Shown here one piece after another: positions 34,421-45,559 of a DNA stretch of 64,000 nucleotides; within the stretch, counting starts at the first letter, position 1; each line of letters opens with the position of its first letter. Made by a program: the position numbers and the translations under genes. Origin of the DNA: Glomus cerebriforme (taxonomy: Eukaryota; Glomeromycota; Glomeromycetes; Glomerales; Glomeraceae); the NCBI GenBank assembly GCA_003550305.1, contig QKYT01000037.1, positions 1 to 64,000 of the forward strand. The letters run 5' to 3'. The notes below the pieces were generated by a model, which searched no databases, was not told the DNA's origin, and saw nothing but the letters and a program-made list of their open reading frames with translations.

Positions 34421-37400
34421 CTTGCAATTCGCTTACAATTCATGTGTTTTCTTGCATTACTATATTTTTATTAGCATGTTCATTAATTTTTCAAACTGAG
34501 ATTGCGTTAAAGACATTATTATTAGAGTTAAATTTATATTCTCTAATTTTAAAAGAAAATGCATTAGATAAGCTTTGAATATAACACATTCTTTGTCTGT
34601 AACATAAATTATTTCATTAAAATTGAGTACTAATAAGATTTAATATATTATTTTTGAATACTTACACAGGGTCAATTGGTAAGTACTCTTCAAAGTCAAC
34701 TGATTTTTATGATGGTAAATTAGTAAATAATTGTTCAAGATTATAGTATTTCTTCTTATCAACAGGTGTGATCTAAATATTCTTTTTATGGATTTTGATT
34801 GATATGGCTTTATTAATGGGTTATATAGGTGATTTTGATACATGATTCACAGCAGTAATATCATGTTAACATTGCAAAAATCTAACATAGTTCAAAATAG
34901 CAATAATGAAATTATTAAATATATTATGGAGCCAGTTGAAATTTATCATTAACATCCATGAAGATATAGTATATGGTCTAAAGCTTGGTAATATAAGCTT
35001 AATTCATTTGCATCAAAAAATTTCCATAATTGCTTGTATGATTCTGGGTCTGCGCGATTAAAAAACTTAAGAAAAAGCTTAAGTATGTGACAATTACATT
35101 TCTTAATCTTCTTGTAATTACACATGTCAATATACCAAATTGCTTTAGTTAAATTAATAATAAATTGTTTACTTTATATATCAGTATATGATTGAGTAGA
35201 CTATCCTCTACCATAATTGTGAATCTAATCAATAAGATTATTATGCAATATTTATTTATAATTTATCTTATCTGACTGTGAGAAGGTTGGCAAGTACAAC
35301 TGGGATCTGTGTACATTTTGCATCAGGATTTTGAAGCTGTTCTGCTATAACGCTAAAGTTGAAGTTATATCATCAGTTTTGAGTCGATAGTGTATATAGA
35401 TATCTACATTTGTTATAAGTTCTATAATACTGCAGTTAAGGCTGATTTGGATTGTAACAGAAGTTAGGATTTTACTTAACTTAATATGTTCAATTTCTTC
35501 AAAATTCGCAGCAATATTGCATTCAGGAGATAGTTCTTTGTTAACAAGTTTTATAAAAAAATTTTTTATTGATATTTCACTAGGAATAGGATGAAACCAT
35601 CCATAAAGTATTCGAGACCCTTTGAAGATGTAAATATTTGCAAAGGTATTGCTTAATAAAGTAAAGGAATTATAAAAAGTTTAGAGAAAATATTTCTTAA
35701 TATGTTTTTATCTTTCATATTAATATGCATATAAAAATTTTCTATTAAGGACGCAGTTAAAAATGGAAAGCCAAACAATCATTTAATTTCCAATATAGTA
35801 ATATAAGTAAGATACATGTTACTTTATAAATTCGATCTATGAGATTTTTTTTTATATATCAGAAGCAATCTTTTATATATTAATAAATATATATACAAAT
35901 GATTCCTATGTTAAAAAAATTTAAGCCATTCATAAACATATGAAATCAAAACAATACATCATATTATCATGTAATTAACGTAATATATATAAAATGCTTA
36001 CAATTGTTTCTTAATTTATTAATATTAAATGCACAGTACAAAATTTTCTAATATAAATATAATATCCGGATTTGTAAAATGCACAATATCATGATTAGCA
36101 TAAATTTTATTGGCTAAAAATTTTTTGTTCTTAAAAATTAAAAGCCATGTGGCTGGGTCAAATAGAGCAAATTTTTGATATGAAAACCAATTTTTTTACT
36201 TTGTGTTATCTTATAATTGTATTTATATAATTATATTTTTTACAGATATATTTTTATTATATTAATATAGCCATAGATAATGCAGGAATATAGCATATTA
36301 TCAGCTTAAAAAAATATTTTTTTTTAATTTTTTATTATATTATTATATTTTATTATATATTTTATTTTTTTAATAAATTCATTTATAATATCAATTTTTA
36401 ATGACTTTCTTTTTGCATTTATAATTTTGATAAAAAAAATAAATTATAACAATATTATTGATAAGTTTAGTGATTCTTTTAATTTCTTATATTTTAACTA
36501 AGCTATATGATATTATAATTAATGTAAAGCAATTATATTAATATAATTAATTATATCAGTACAATTCAGTATAAATTAATTATGTCAGCTGAAATCAATT
36601 ACATTAGAGAAAATCTATTATGTTATGTCAATATGCAAATTGGCATTGTGCTATAATATTATGATAATTAAAAATTAATTATGCCGGGAAGTATACTTTC
36701 AAATAAAAATTAATTTTTATGAAAAATATTATATACTAAACAACTTTATTTAAGTATAAAAAGGTAATTTTAACTAAAATAATAAAAATAGAAAAAAAAA
36801 TAGAAAAATTAGTACTGTTATGAATAATGCAATTTTTTTTTATGAATATTATATTTATTTTTATAAAAATTAAGATATAATTTTTACTATGTTAAACAAC
36901 TTTACTTAAGTATAAAAAGATAATTTTTTTTGACCATGAAATTAATAAATAAAAAAATAAAAGTTTAAAAGTTAGTATTATTAAAAAAGATGGTTCTTCT
37001 ATAAATATTATATTTAACTTTATAAAATTAAGATATATATGTTTAATAATATATTTGAAAAAGAAATAAAAAAAAAAAAACAAAAAACAAAAATGTGAAA
37101 CAAAATAAAACTCATATATATGTATATTGTATAACATAAATAATTATATCACAAATTATATAAAGATAATTTTCTTTCAATTAAGTTTAGTTATTTTCAT
37201 TTTTAAATTATAATTTATAAATAATTTTATTTGTTTTATAAATTTACTTTTAAAAAAAAGGGTTAAATATTATCTTTAAAGATTTATAGTATTTTTTAAT
37301 ATAAAAAGTAAAAAAATATTTAAATTTATTTTGGATTAACTCTTTTTATAATGAATATATCTTATATTTTAAATTTGTTATAATTTTTTTAAAGAATTTA

Positions 37401-37814
37401 ATTGGTTAGTTTACTATATTGAAAGGATTTTAACAAATATTATTAGTTATATACTTATATATTATGTAATTTGATATATCAAAATTCATTATAAAAAGAG
37501 ATGATTATAAAGAATAAATTTACTTATTTATAAAATATAAAAAAAAAATAATAAATTTAATAATATAAAAAAAATATATATATATTGATAAAATATAAAG
37601 ATAAAAAATATATGGATAAAATATAGAAAAAAAATATAATAAATAAATATAAAAACTTAAAAGCAAGCAATATCTTATATAAAGTCAATATTAAAAATAT
37701 CTCAAAAATCCAGTAAAAGCATACGCAAAATTTTTTATTTTACATATAAATATATAAAATAAAAAAAATTTTGTATAATTTTAATATATTTTTGGGAGAT
37801 TTTCTATTTTAACT
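34421..37814. other. AT-rich repeat region without supported genes
   Basis: About 3.4 kb. The first kilobase may hold further worn pieces of the minus-strand element, such as an open stretch at 34640-34843. From 36200 on it is nearly pure A and T. Two imperfect copies of a segment containing AACTTTATTTAAGTATAAAAAGG (about 36741 and 36898) indicate a local duplication of roughly 155 bp. Confidence 0.5.
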
Positions 37815-39422
37815 TTATATAAGAAATAGCTGATTAAATGATTCTTTAAAAAATTGACTAGTAATTTCTAATGAATTATCTGATTTAATTTCATTAGATT
37901 TTTCTGATTCAATTGAATTATTTATATTATCAAAATTAGGAAAAGCATTTACTTGATTAGAATAAAATAAATCAAGTTGCTGTGTAGTATTATTGAAAGC
38001 AATAGATTCTAACATTGAAAATTGCAAAGTGCAATTATTTGTATACTGTAAATATGAATTACTATACTGGATTGGTAGAATAGGAGATAATTCTACTAAT
38101 TTCAAGGATGAGGAAATTATTTCTGAATAAAAATTTGTTGATATAGAAACTTGTTGGTTTGCATTTATAATTAATTCTGATGATAATTTTTTAAACTCAA
38201 AAAATGGGATAGTAGTTAAATGAAAATCTGGTATTTCAGAAGTTGAAAAAAGCTGCTTTTCTATATTCATTGTTGATTCTGATGATGATTCTTCAGTTTC
38301 AGATAATAAAGAAGTTGTAAGTAAAGATGTTACAGAAGTTGGAAAAAACTGTTCTGCATTTATTGCCAATTCTGATAATGATTCAAATTCCAAAGATGAA
38401 GGAATTGCAGGTGATATTAAAGGGGTTAAAAGAAACTGTTCTGCATCTATCGTCAGTTCTGGTGATTGTTCAAATTCCAAAGATGAAGGAGTTGCAGGTG
38501 GTGATGTTNAAGGNGTTGAANNANACTGTTGTTCNNCATCCATTGTCAATTCTGGTAATGGTTGTTCAAGTTCCAAAGGTGTAGGAGTTGCAGGTACGGA
38601 TGCTGTAGGAGTTGGAGGATACTGTTCTGCATCCATCGTTGTAAATTCTAATAATAGTTGTTCAAACTCCAAAGGAGTTGCAGGTACAGATGCTGCAGGA
38701 GTAGGAGGATACTGTTCTGCATCCATTGTCAGTTCTAATAATAATTGTTCAAATTCCAAAGATGAAGGTGAAGCAGGTGAAGATGTTGCGGGAGTTGGAG
38801 GAAGTTGTTGTTCCGTGTTCATCAATTCTGATAAAAATTTTTGATTTTGATTTACTCTTTTTTCTTCCTTTCTATTTAAATTTTTTACTTTTTTGATCTT
38901 TATTTTTTTACTTTGTACACTTTCTTTGATTTTCGATGATTTCTTTAGAACCTTTGGTTCATATTTATAATCTTCACCATATTTTTTCATGTGTATTTCA
39001 GTAGCCTTTCTTGCTAGAGTTTCAAATAAAACTCTGGTTTCTTTTGTTTCATTATTCCACATTTTCGAAATTTCTTTTGAAATAAATGCGGTTTTTAATC
39101 CAAAAAATTCGGGGCTCATACTTTTATCTCTTCGATAAAGTATCCATGCATTTTGACGACGTGGAATTTTTTTTGTACCCCTTCTTCTATTACGTCTTGC
39201 AAATCGCGTACTATCCGAATTATTTGTAAGAATGTCAATATCGAGATTAAATTTGTATTTTGAATTATAAATAATCTCATCATCGGTCTTAGCGTTTGTA
39301 TCAAGACATATAGCCTTGTTAGGGTCTGGTGGTGGTACTAAAGTCGCATTATTATTATTAGAGTCGTGATTATTGGAATTTTCTATGTTAAAAACGTAAA
39401 AATACACTTTTTTATTTGACAT
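37815..39422 (-). CDS. MATA-type HMG-box protein with expanding Pro/Glu-rich repeats
   Basis: HMG-box proteins of this kind bind DNA in the nucleus and are greatly expanded in Rhizophagus, where some sit near putative mating loci. I chose the ATG at 39422 (MSNKKVYFYVFN); an ATG 12 codons upstream at 39458 is possible. The protein has 535 residues and one exon. The HMG box lies at about residues 86-154, with IPRRQNAWILYRRDKS, FISKEISKMWNNETKE and ARKATEIHMKKYGEDYKY. A Lys-rich stretch follows, then about eight or nine repeats of 28-31 residues built around ELTMDAEQYPPTP and SLEFEQ. N bases at 38509-38537 leave a few residues unknown. The target genes are unknown. Confidence 0.88.
   Translation of the reverse strand: MSNKKVYFYVFNIENSNNHDSNNNNATLVPPPDPNKAICLDTNAKTDDEIIYNSKYKFNLDIDILTNNSDSTRFARRNRRRGTKKIPRRQNAWILYRRDKSMSPEFFGLKTAFISKEISKMWNNETKETRVLFETLARKATEIHMKKYGEDYKYEPKVLKKSSKIKESVQSKKIKIKKVKNLNRKEEKRVNQNQKFLSELMNTEQQLPPTPATSSPASPSSLEFEQLLLELTMDAEQYPPTPAASVPATPLEFEQLLLEFTTMDAEQYPPTPTASVPATPTPLELEQPLPELTMDXEQQXXSXPXTSPPATPSSLEFEQSPELTIDAEQFLLTPLISPAIPSSLEFESLSELAINAEQFFPTSVTSLLTTSLLSETEESSSESTMNIEKQLFSTSEIPDFHLTTIPFFEFKKLSSELIINANQQVSISTNFYSEIISSSLKLVELSPILPIQYSNSYLQYTNNCTLQFSMLESIAFNNTTQQLDLFYSNQVNAFPNFDNINNSIESEKSNEIKSDNSLEITSQFFKESFNQLFLI
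38236..38830 (-). repeat. In-frame coding minisatellite, unit about 84-93 nt
   Basis: Units within the HMG gene share the DNA words GTTCTGCATCC, TTCAAATTCCAAAG and GTTGCAGGT on the plus strand. The four units nearest the HMG box (38530-38830) are most alike. Units toward 38236 are more diverged. Lengths differ by whole codons, so the frame is kept. The Ns at 38509-38537 lie inside the array and point to assembly trouble caused by the repeat. Confidence 0.8.
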
Positions 39423-40005
39423 TTGAGGAAAAAAAATATATATATCCAAAAATTTCAAGAAAAAGTGAGAGGGGAAGAGGGGGAGGAGGGAGAATATTTT
39501 TCATTGGATATCTATTTTTATTAGGAGTTTTTCCGGGTGGCTTTTTTAGTATTTAGTAGTGTCCTAATTATGAAATGATCACCAGTGTAACGTTCAAATG
39601 CTTATTTTATCTATTAACGTGTTTTTTGACAGGCCAATTTTATCATTTATTATAAACTCATATTTACTAAGAAAACTAATATAATCATGATACAATCTAC
39701 ATATGCAATATTCAGGAAAAAATCAGAATTTTATGTACAAAAATTAATAAAAAATATCTTAAATCTTAATAAACGTATATATATGTGTATGTGGAAAATG
39801 AAGGAGTGAGAATCAAGATATGAATGTATTGTCTAAAAAAGTTCTATGATATCGCACAAAAATAACAAGCTACGTGTAAATAATGCTTATAATGTTCTGA
39901 ACCCCATCTGCACCCCGTAAGTGAAAAAAAAACATTACATATGTGCATATTTATAATAAAAAAAAACGAGTCAACAATGTTCTTAGGTGATCATTCTGAT
40001 GTTTA
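39423..40005. other. Upstream region of HMG gene and 3' flank of PAS kinase gene
   Basis: A purine-only tract (GA-rich, about 39465-39495) lies just before the HMG start; on the coding strand it is a CT-rich leader. No other signal is clear. Confidence 0.5.
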
Positions 40006-43000
40006 TTAATCCTCTCTTAACCAAGAATGATTCAAAACATCATCTATAGTTGGACGTTGTTCTACATCACGATCAAGCATACGCTTAACAAGGTCAATCG
40101 ATCCTTCGGATAATATGTATGGGATTCTCAAATCCCTTGCAATTATCTCATCAATGTTATAGAAAGGATTTTCTTTGTAAATAAGGGTGTATAGCAAAAT
40201 TCCTAATGCCCAAATATCCTGAGGTGGCCCACTATATTTCTTACCCGTTAAAACCTATAATTAATTGATAAATAATATATTGAATGAATATTCTAACAAA
40301 TAACATTTGAGATTATATATATGATTATTACCTCAGGTGCTGCATAGTCTATAGTACCACAAAAAGTATCAAACTTTCTTCCATTTTTTATATATGCACT
40401 AGATCCAAAATCGATTAATTGAACATTTCCATCTTCATCAAGTATCACGTTCTCATCCTTAATGTCACGGTGTACAATCTTATTTTGATGCAAATGTTGA
40501 ATTGCTCGTGCAACTTGACGAAAAATTGATTTGATTTCTGCTTCGGGCATAGTAGTGTTCAATTCAATATAATCAAAAAGATCCATACCTACTCCATGTA
40601 ATCCCATTTCAATATAATAATAATTGTCATCTTCAAAGTAATCAACTATAATAATGAATAAATGAATAAATCAATTTATTCGGATGCTAATATATTGTTA
40701 TTAAGATATTTCTTATTAAATGCTTACCCATTTGAACAATATTTAAATGTGGAAGACGTCTTAAGGTATGAAGAATATGAATCTCTAATGGAATAGTACC
40801 AAGTGACTTATCACGAGTCCAGCAATCCATTAATATTCTTGATTTGTCAACAAATTTAAGTACAACCTTTTTCTATAAAATTTTCAAAATAGAAAATGGT
40901 TAAATAATGAAATTTAAATTATAATAACATATATATATTTATAAAGTTACCTTTTCAGTATCCTTTTTGTTATATGCTAAATTTACTTGACCATAAGCTC
41001 CTGAACCCATATTATCCAAAATTACAAAGTCATTAATATTCTTTGTTAATGTTATTGCTGAATATAACATAGGGTCGAAGGGTTCAGGTGCAGGAGAAAT
41101 TGAAGGTGGAGTTGAAATTCGCCTGTTATCAGGAGATATTTGTTTCAATGGCGGGGGTTTTCCGCCAGCTGCAATAAATTTTGATAGAGGAAACTTTTCC
41201 CCTTCCTCTTCATTCTCCTTTCTATCTTCTTGCTTAGATATTTTAAAATTTTCAGAAACATAATGATCAAGATATTCTTCTTTTTCCTCATGAATCGGAA
41301 ATATACCATTATCATCGGAAGGTTGCTCTTTTCCAAAATTTACATTACGATCATAAGTAATCCATAATGCATGCAATGGTTCATCTGGAGATTCTATAAC
41401 TCTCATTTGAATATCCACATCAAATTCTGTACCGTCCCGATGTACAGCGATTATACCAGAAGGACCTTGCCCTGATATGCTAGCATTCGAAAAATCTTTA
41501 CCATGAGTGCAAACGACAAGACTTGAAATAAATGCTGCAGCTCTGCGAAAAGAGTATTCATTAATTACAATGCCTTCTACGAGGGCTTTTTCTGTAGCCA
41601 AATATCCAATAAGTTGGGGAAATTGTGGTAAAAGAGTTTCGATATGACGTTTTCCGATCAATTCATGAGCAGCAACACCAAATAAGTATTTAACAAATTC
41701 AGAATTGCACGATTGAATAATTCCAGTCTTATGTGCAGTTATAACACCGGCAATGGTAGGAATGGATATGATTTTTAATCGATAAAGCATACATTGTGTC
41801 TGATCGTCACATGATTCTTCTTGAATTGATTGTAATGAGATTTTACCAATTATTGGAAAATTACCACCATTCTTTGATCGGCTTCCGTAAAATTTTATTT
41901 TGTTTATCTTGTCAATATCCAATTGTAATTTTTCATCAATGTCCATATTATTGTTCACGATGTCATTGTGAGAAGATTTAATTGTTTCTAAAGCTGGAAT
42001 TAATGTTGTAATACGCATTCCAATAAGATCTTCAGGCGAATAACCGTATAAAGCCTTAACATCCCCCGAAGCTTTTCTTATTATACCCTAATCATAAATA
42101 AATCAATTTAGATTTATATTTTCTTCTCTTTTGTTAATTATAAAGTCTGACTAATTACCTCATTATCAATTTCTGTAATCATCATTGTTTCAACGATTTC
42201 TTCGAAAATCCATATAAAAATGGTATTTCCACATTCATCTTTTTTGACCTTTAACCATAATGAAGCAGCTGATGTTTCTTCATTTTTTCTTTTTATTGGT
42301 ATCTGGAAAGATTTTTTTTTTTTCAAAAAAAAAAAAGAAAGAAATAAGCAAAATTATATTAAAAGAAAAATATATATATATATATATATATTTATTTAAA
42401 TTTTTTACATACCACTTTACCACAAGCCAACACGACATCATCGTCATTTTGAAGCCTAGAGGCAAGAGATCGTTCCTGTTTTTCCCGAAAGGGACTGGCG
42501 ACCAAATCCAACGCTTTAATACTGAATAATTCATCTCTCGGATAACCGAATATCAAGCAAGCAATATCATTTACACATAAAATATTACTTTGACTATCGG
42601 TTGTAATGATTGCTTTATTTTGGGGAGTAAATCTAGTAGGAGAATGTAAACTTGAAGCATTTATACTATTGTATAATGACGAAATGTCCAATATTCGAGG
42701 TGGTAGAGATTCACTATCATCAGTTAATTCGGAAGGAAGAACGATATCAATTGATTGAGAAGGTGAAGGTTCAACTGGGGAGAGCATTGCAGGTATTCTC
42801 CATCCTTTTATTTTATTCTTCATGAAATCAATAGATCGTCGAAGAATATTTTGTCTATTTTCATATAATGAAGCATCGTTCGTGACGAAACTATAACTGT
42901 GTAACGATTCAGTCGAAAATCGACGAAGATCAAGATGTTGAATAACATTTGAGTTTGCATTCGAGTTTATTACATCGTTTGGATTTGATCTGTCTTCACG

Positions 43001-43302
43001 AATTCTACGTAAGCCATTTGGTAAAACATTCGTATCATTGTTAATTAAGTCTTGTTCAGTATCTCTATATTATAATAAAAAAAAAATTAATAATTATTAT
43101 AATATATTTCACAAATAATATTTATTACTCACTGGAGATATTCGTCCATCTCATGATAGTGAAGGTATTTTTCTGTTTGATAAGGTGATTCTAATTAGAA
43201 TATAAAAATTTATTTTCGTTACAAATTTGTAAAGTCGAGTTGGCAAGATGAATCATCATTACTTCAGAGATGGTGATTGCATTTACCTGAGACTTGAGTC
43301 AT
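40006..43302 (-). CDS. PAS-domain serine/threonine kinase (PASK/Psk family)
   Basis: PAS kinases sense metabolic state through PAS domains and control sugar storage and translation in yeast. Eight exons join in frame: 43302-43287, 43190-43133, 43064-42413, 42302-42159, 42087-40951, 40872-40728, 40645-40332 and 40254-40006, giving 904 residues. A first PAS domain is in exon 3 (ITTDSQSNILCVNDIACLIF, GYPRDELF). A second is in exon 5 (AGVITAHKTGIIQSCNSEFV). The kinase domain covers about residues 647-900, with GSGAYGQVNLAY, the lysine in VVLKF, HRDIKDENVIL, LIDFGSSA, FCGTIDYAAPE and GPPQDIWALGILLYTLIY. It ends with a typical HSWL segment. All catalytic residues are kept. It is shorter than yeast Psk1/2, with less N-terminal extension. 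Confidence 0.95.
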
Positions 43303-43511
43303 TTTGTTTTGTTTATTATTATTATTCGACTGAAATTTGAATAGATATTAAATTAATTCGGACTTTAAAAAAAAAAAAAAAAATAAGAAAATGAGGAGAT
43401 TTTTAATGAATATATATAATACTCTGATATAAATTATATTGTTATACAGAAAACAATGTTTATTATGATAAGATGTTAATATGGTAAGATGGAAAAAAAA
43501 AAAAAAATCTA

Positions 43512-43549
<38 letters not shown>

Positions 43550-43590
43550 TATTTTTATTAATTTCAAAACCCAAAAAAAAAAAAAAAAAA

Positions 43591-43624
<34 letters not shown>

Positions 43625-44309
43625 TACGGGACGCGCTATTATTTCCTAATACGGAGGTCTATTGAGCAGCTGACCTATATTATTAAACATAATTGGTTTC
43701 AAAAAATAATTTAGCACCAACAGTTTGCACCGGTAAGATGCGTAAGATGCGAGCATCAGGCTCTTTTTAAAATTACAAGAAATTAACGAGATACCCATAA
43801 ACATCGTTAGTCTCAATACTCTCAATACTATTTTGTTTCAAATTTACTTGAAACGTTAATAGTTAATAACAATAACGTTTGATATCATCACATGAATGTT
43901 TCAAAGGAACTAAGTTATAAACAGGAAACCATAGTTGCATTGTATAAAGACGCAATAAATGTTTATTGAGAGGCAGTGTCAATGTTTTTTCATTTTAGTT
44001 TAGTTTCAATTATTCCTGTTATTTAATTTGCTTTCACAGAATCATGTGATCTTTCGTAAAATTTACTATACTAATTTTCTTTTTTTAAAAAAAATAAATA
44101 AATAAATAAAAAAAAATCATTCGATTAAAAAAAAACAATGAAATTTTATTCCTAACTAAATTTGCCTTTCATTGTGAATAATTATTAATCATTTTAGAGA
44201 ATATCCTAATTTCTATACGTTTTTTCGTTACTCTTTCGTTTTCAATGCACAGTCCCCACGACCCCACCCCATGTCACCATGTCAGAATTGTATACACGTG
44301 ATATCATAT

Positions 44310-44317
44310 CCAATCAG
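44310..44317 (+). promoter_or_regulatory. CCAAT box upstream of J-protein gene
   Basis: CCAATCAG matches the consensus for the CCAAT-binding HAP/NF-Y complex. It lies 125 bases upstream of the start codon and 18 bases before the heat-shock element. Confidence 0.5.
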
Positions 44318-44334
44318 AAATTTTATTTCAAGCT

Positions 44335-44359
44335 AGAACTCTCTAGAATCTTCTTTTCA
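44335..44359 (+). promoter_or_regulatory. Heat-shock element upstream of J-protein gene
   Basis: Five contiguous 5-bp blocks read aGAAc, tctct, aGAAt, cTTCt, tTTCa. Four of the five carry a GAA or TTC core and the central pair aGAAtcTTCt is a perfect inverted pair. This fits a binding site for heat-shock factor, and a DnaJ chaperone gene starts 84 bases downstream. Confidence 0.65.
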
Positions 44360-44442
44360 ATGTTTTTTTTTATTAAGGTCAGTACATCAATAATCCTATA
44401 AACATTCTTTAGTATTCTAAGCATTAACAAAATTTACATACA

Positions 44443-45441
44443 ATGACTTATTATGAAACTTTAGGAATTGATGCCGATGCTACTGAAGACGACATTCGTA
44501 AGGCTTACAGGAAACAAGGTACGAATATTTTTTAGCTAATGGTTTTTTTCGTTTGTTTCTTTTTATATTCGACTAATTTCTTGGAATTTTTGAAGCTTTA
44601 TTATGGCACCCTGACAAAAACGTGCAGAGAAAAGAAGAAGCTGAAGAGAAATTCAAACTGATCTCAGAAGCATATGAGGTGTTAAGCGATAGTATGTATT
44701 TTAATATTCACTATTATTGATTTATTTATACTTTTCTTAGTGTTAAACTATGTATTTAACATTATATTTATCCTTAAAAGCTGAAAAAAGACGAATTTAC
44801 GATTTGTATGGCGAAGAAGGGCTCAAAAATAACGGACCTAGTTATGATAATTATGATCATGGTTCTAGACCACATTTTCCATTCCAGGTATATATGTATA
44901 TATATTTTGTTTCTCTAATCAATCGTCATATTTATATTTATTACCTTTTAAAAATTATTAAAATTATTTTTTTTTTTTTCTTTTTTTTTTTTTAGTTCCA
45001 TGATCCTCGAGATATATTTAATACTTTCTTTGGTGGAAGAGATCCATTTGCTGAAATGCTTGGTATATATTAAATTTTAATTGAGAAACCTTTTTATTTT
45101 TTTTTTACGTAAATTCTAACGATTTTTATTTATTTAATTAAAAGGACAACAATTTTTTGGTACAGGTTTTGCATCACCATTCATGCCTGGTTTCGGCATG
45201 ACTTCAGCTGGTGCGGGTCCAAGGTCTCGTTCTTTTGATCCTTTCTTTTCCGACTTTGGTAATTTTGGAGGGTCAGGAACATCATCATCATCATCATTTT
45301 CATTCTCGTCAAATTCATTTTCTGGAGGTGGTAGAGGTGGATTTGTAAAAAAATCAACACGTACACAAATTGTTAATGGTGTCAGAACAACAGTAACTAC
45401 AACAGAGGATGCTCAGGTTAAATACAATATATAATTATAAA

Positions 45442-45493
<52 letters not shown>

Positions 45494-45559
45494 CTATAGG
45501 AGGTAAACCATGGATACCAAGAAAGTCATGAATTAGATAATTTCATTCAAAAAAAATAA
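44443..45559 (+). CDS. DNAJB6-like class II J-domain chaperone
   Basis: J proteins deliver clients to Hsp70 and stimulate its ATPase in the cytosol or nucleus. Six exons join in frame: 44443-44518, 44596-44691, 44781-44887, 44996-45062, 45145-45416 and 45500-45559, giving 225 residues. The J domain covers residues 1-68 with the HPD motif at 30-32 (LLWHPDKN) and [14 protein letters not shown]. Next are [18 protein letters not shown], a Gly/Phe-rich part, a Ser-rich stretch like the one that binds aggregation-prone clients in DNAJB6, and [17 protein letters not shown]. There is no zinc-finger domain. The fifth intron contains a run of 47 T. A heat-shock element lies upstream, so heat induction is likely. 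Confidence 0.94.

Larger units (their letters stand above)
43303..44442. promoter_or_regulatory. Divergent upstream region, PAS kinase gene and J-protein gene
   Basis: 1.1 kb with several long A runs (43494-43506, 43520-43543, 43604-43621) that limit sequence reliability. The right end holds a CCAAT box and a heat-shock element, listed separately. No ORF is supported. Confidence 0.55.
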
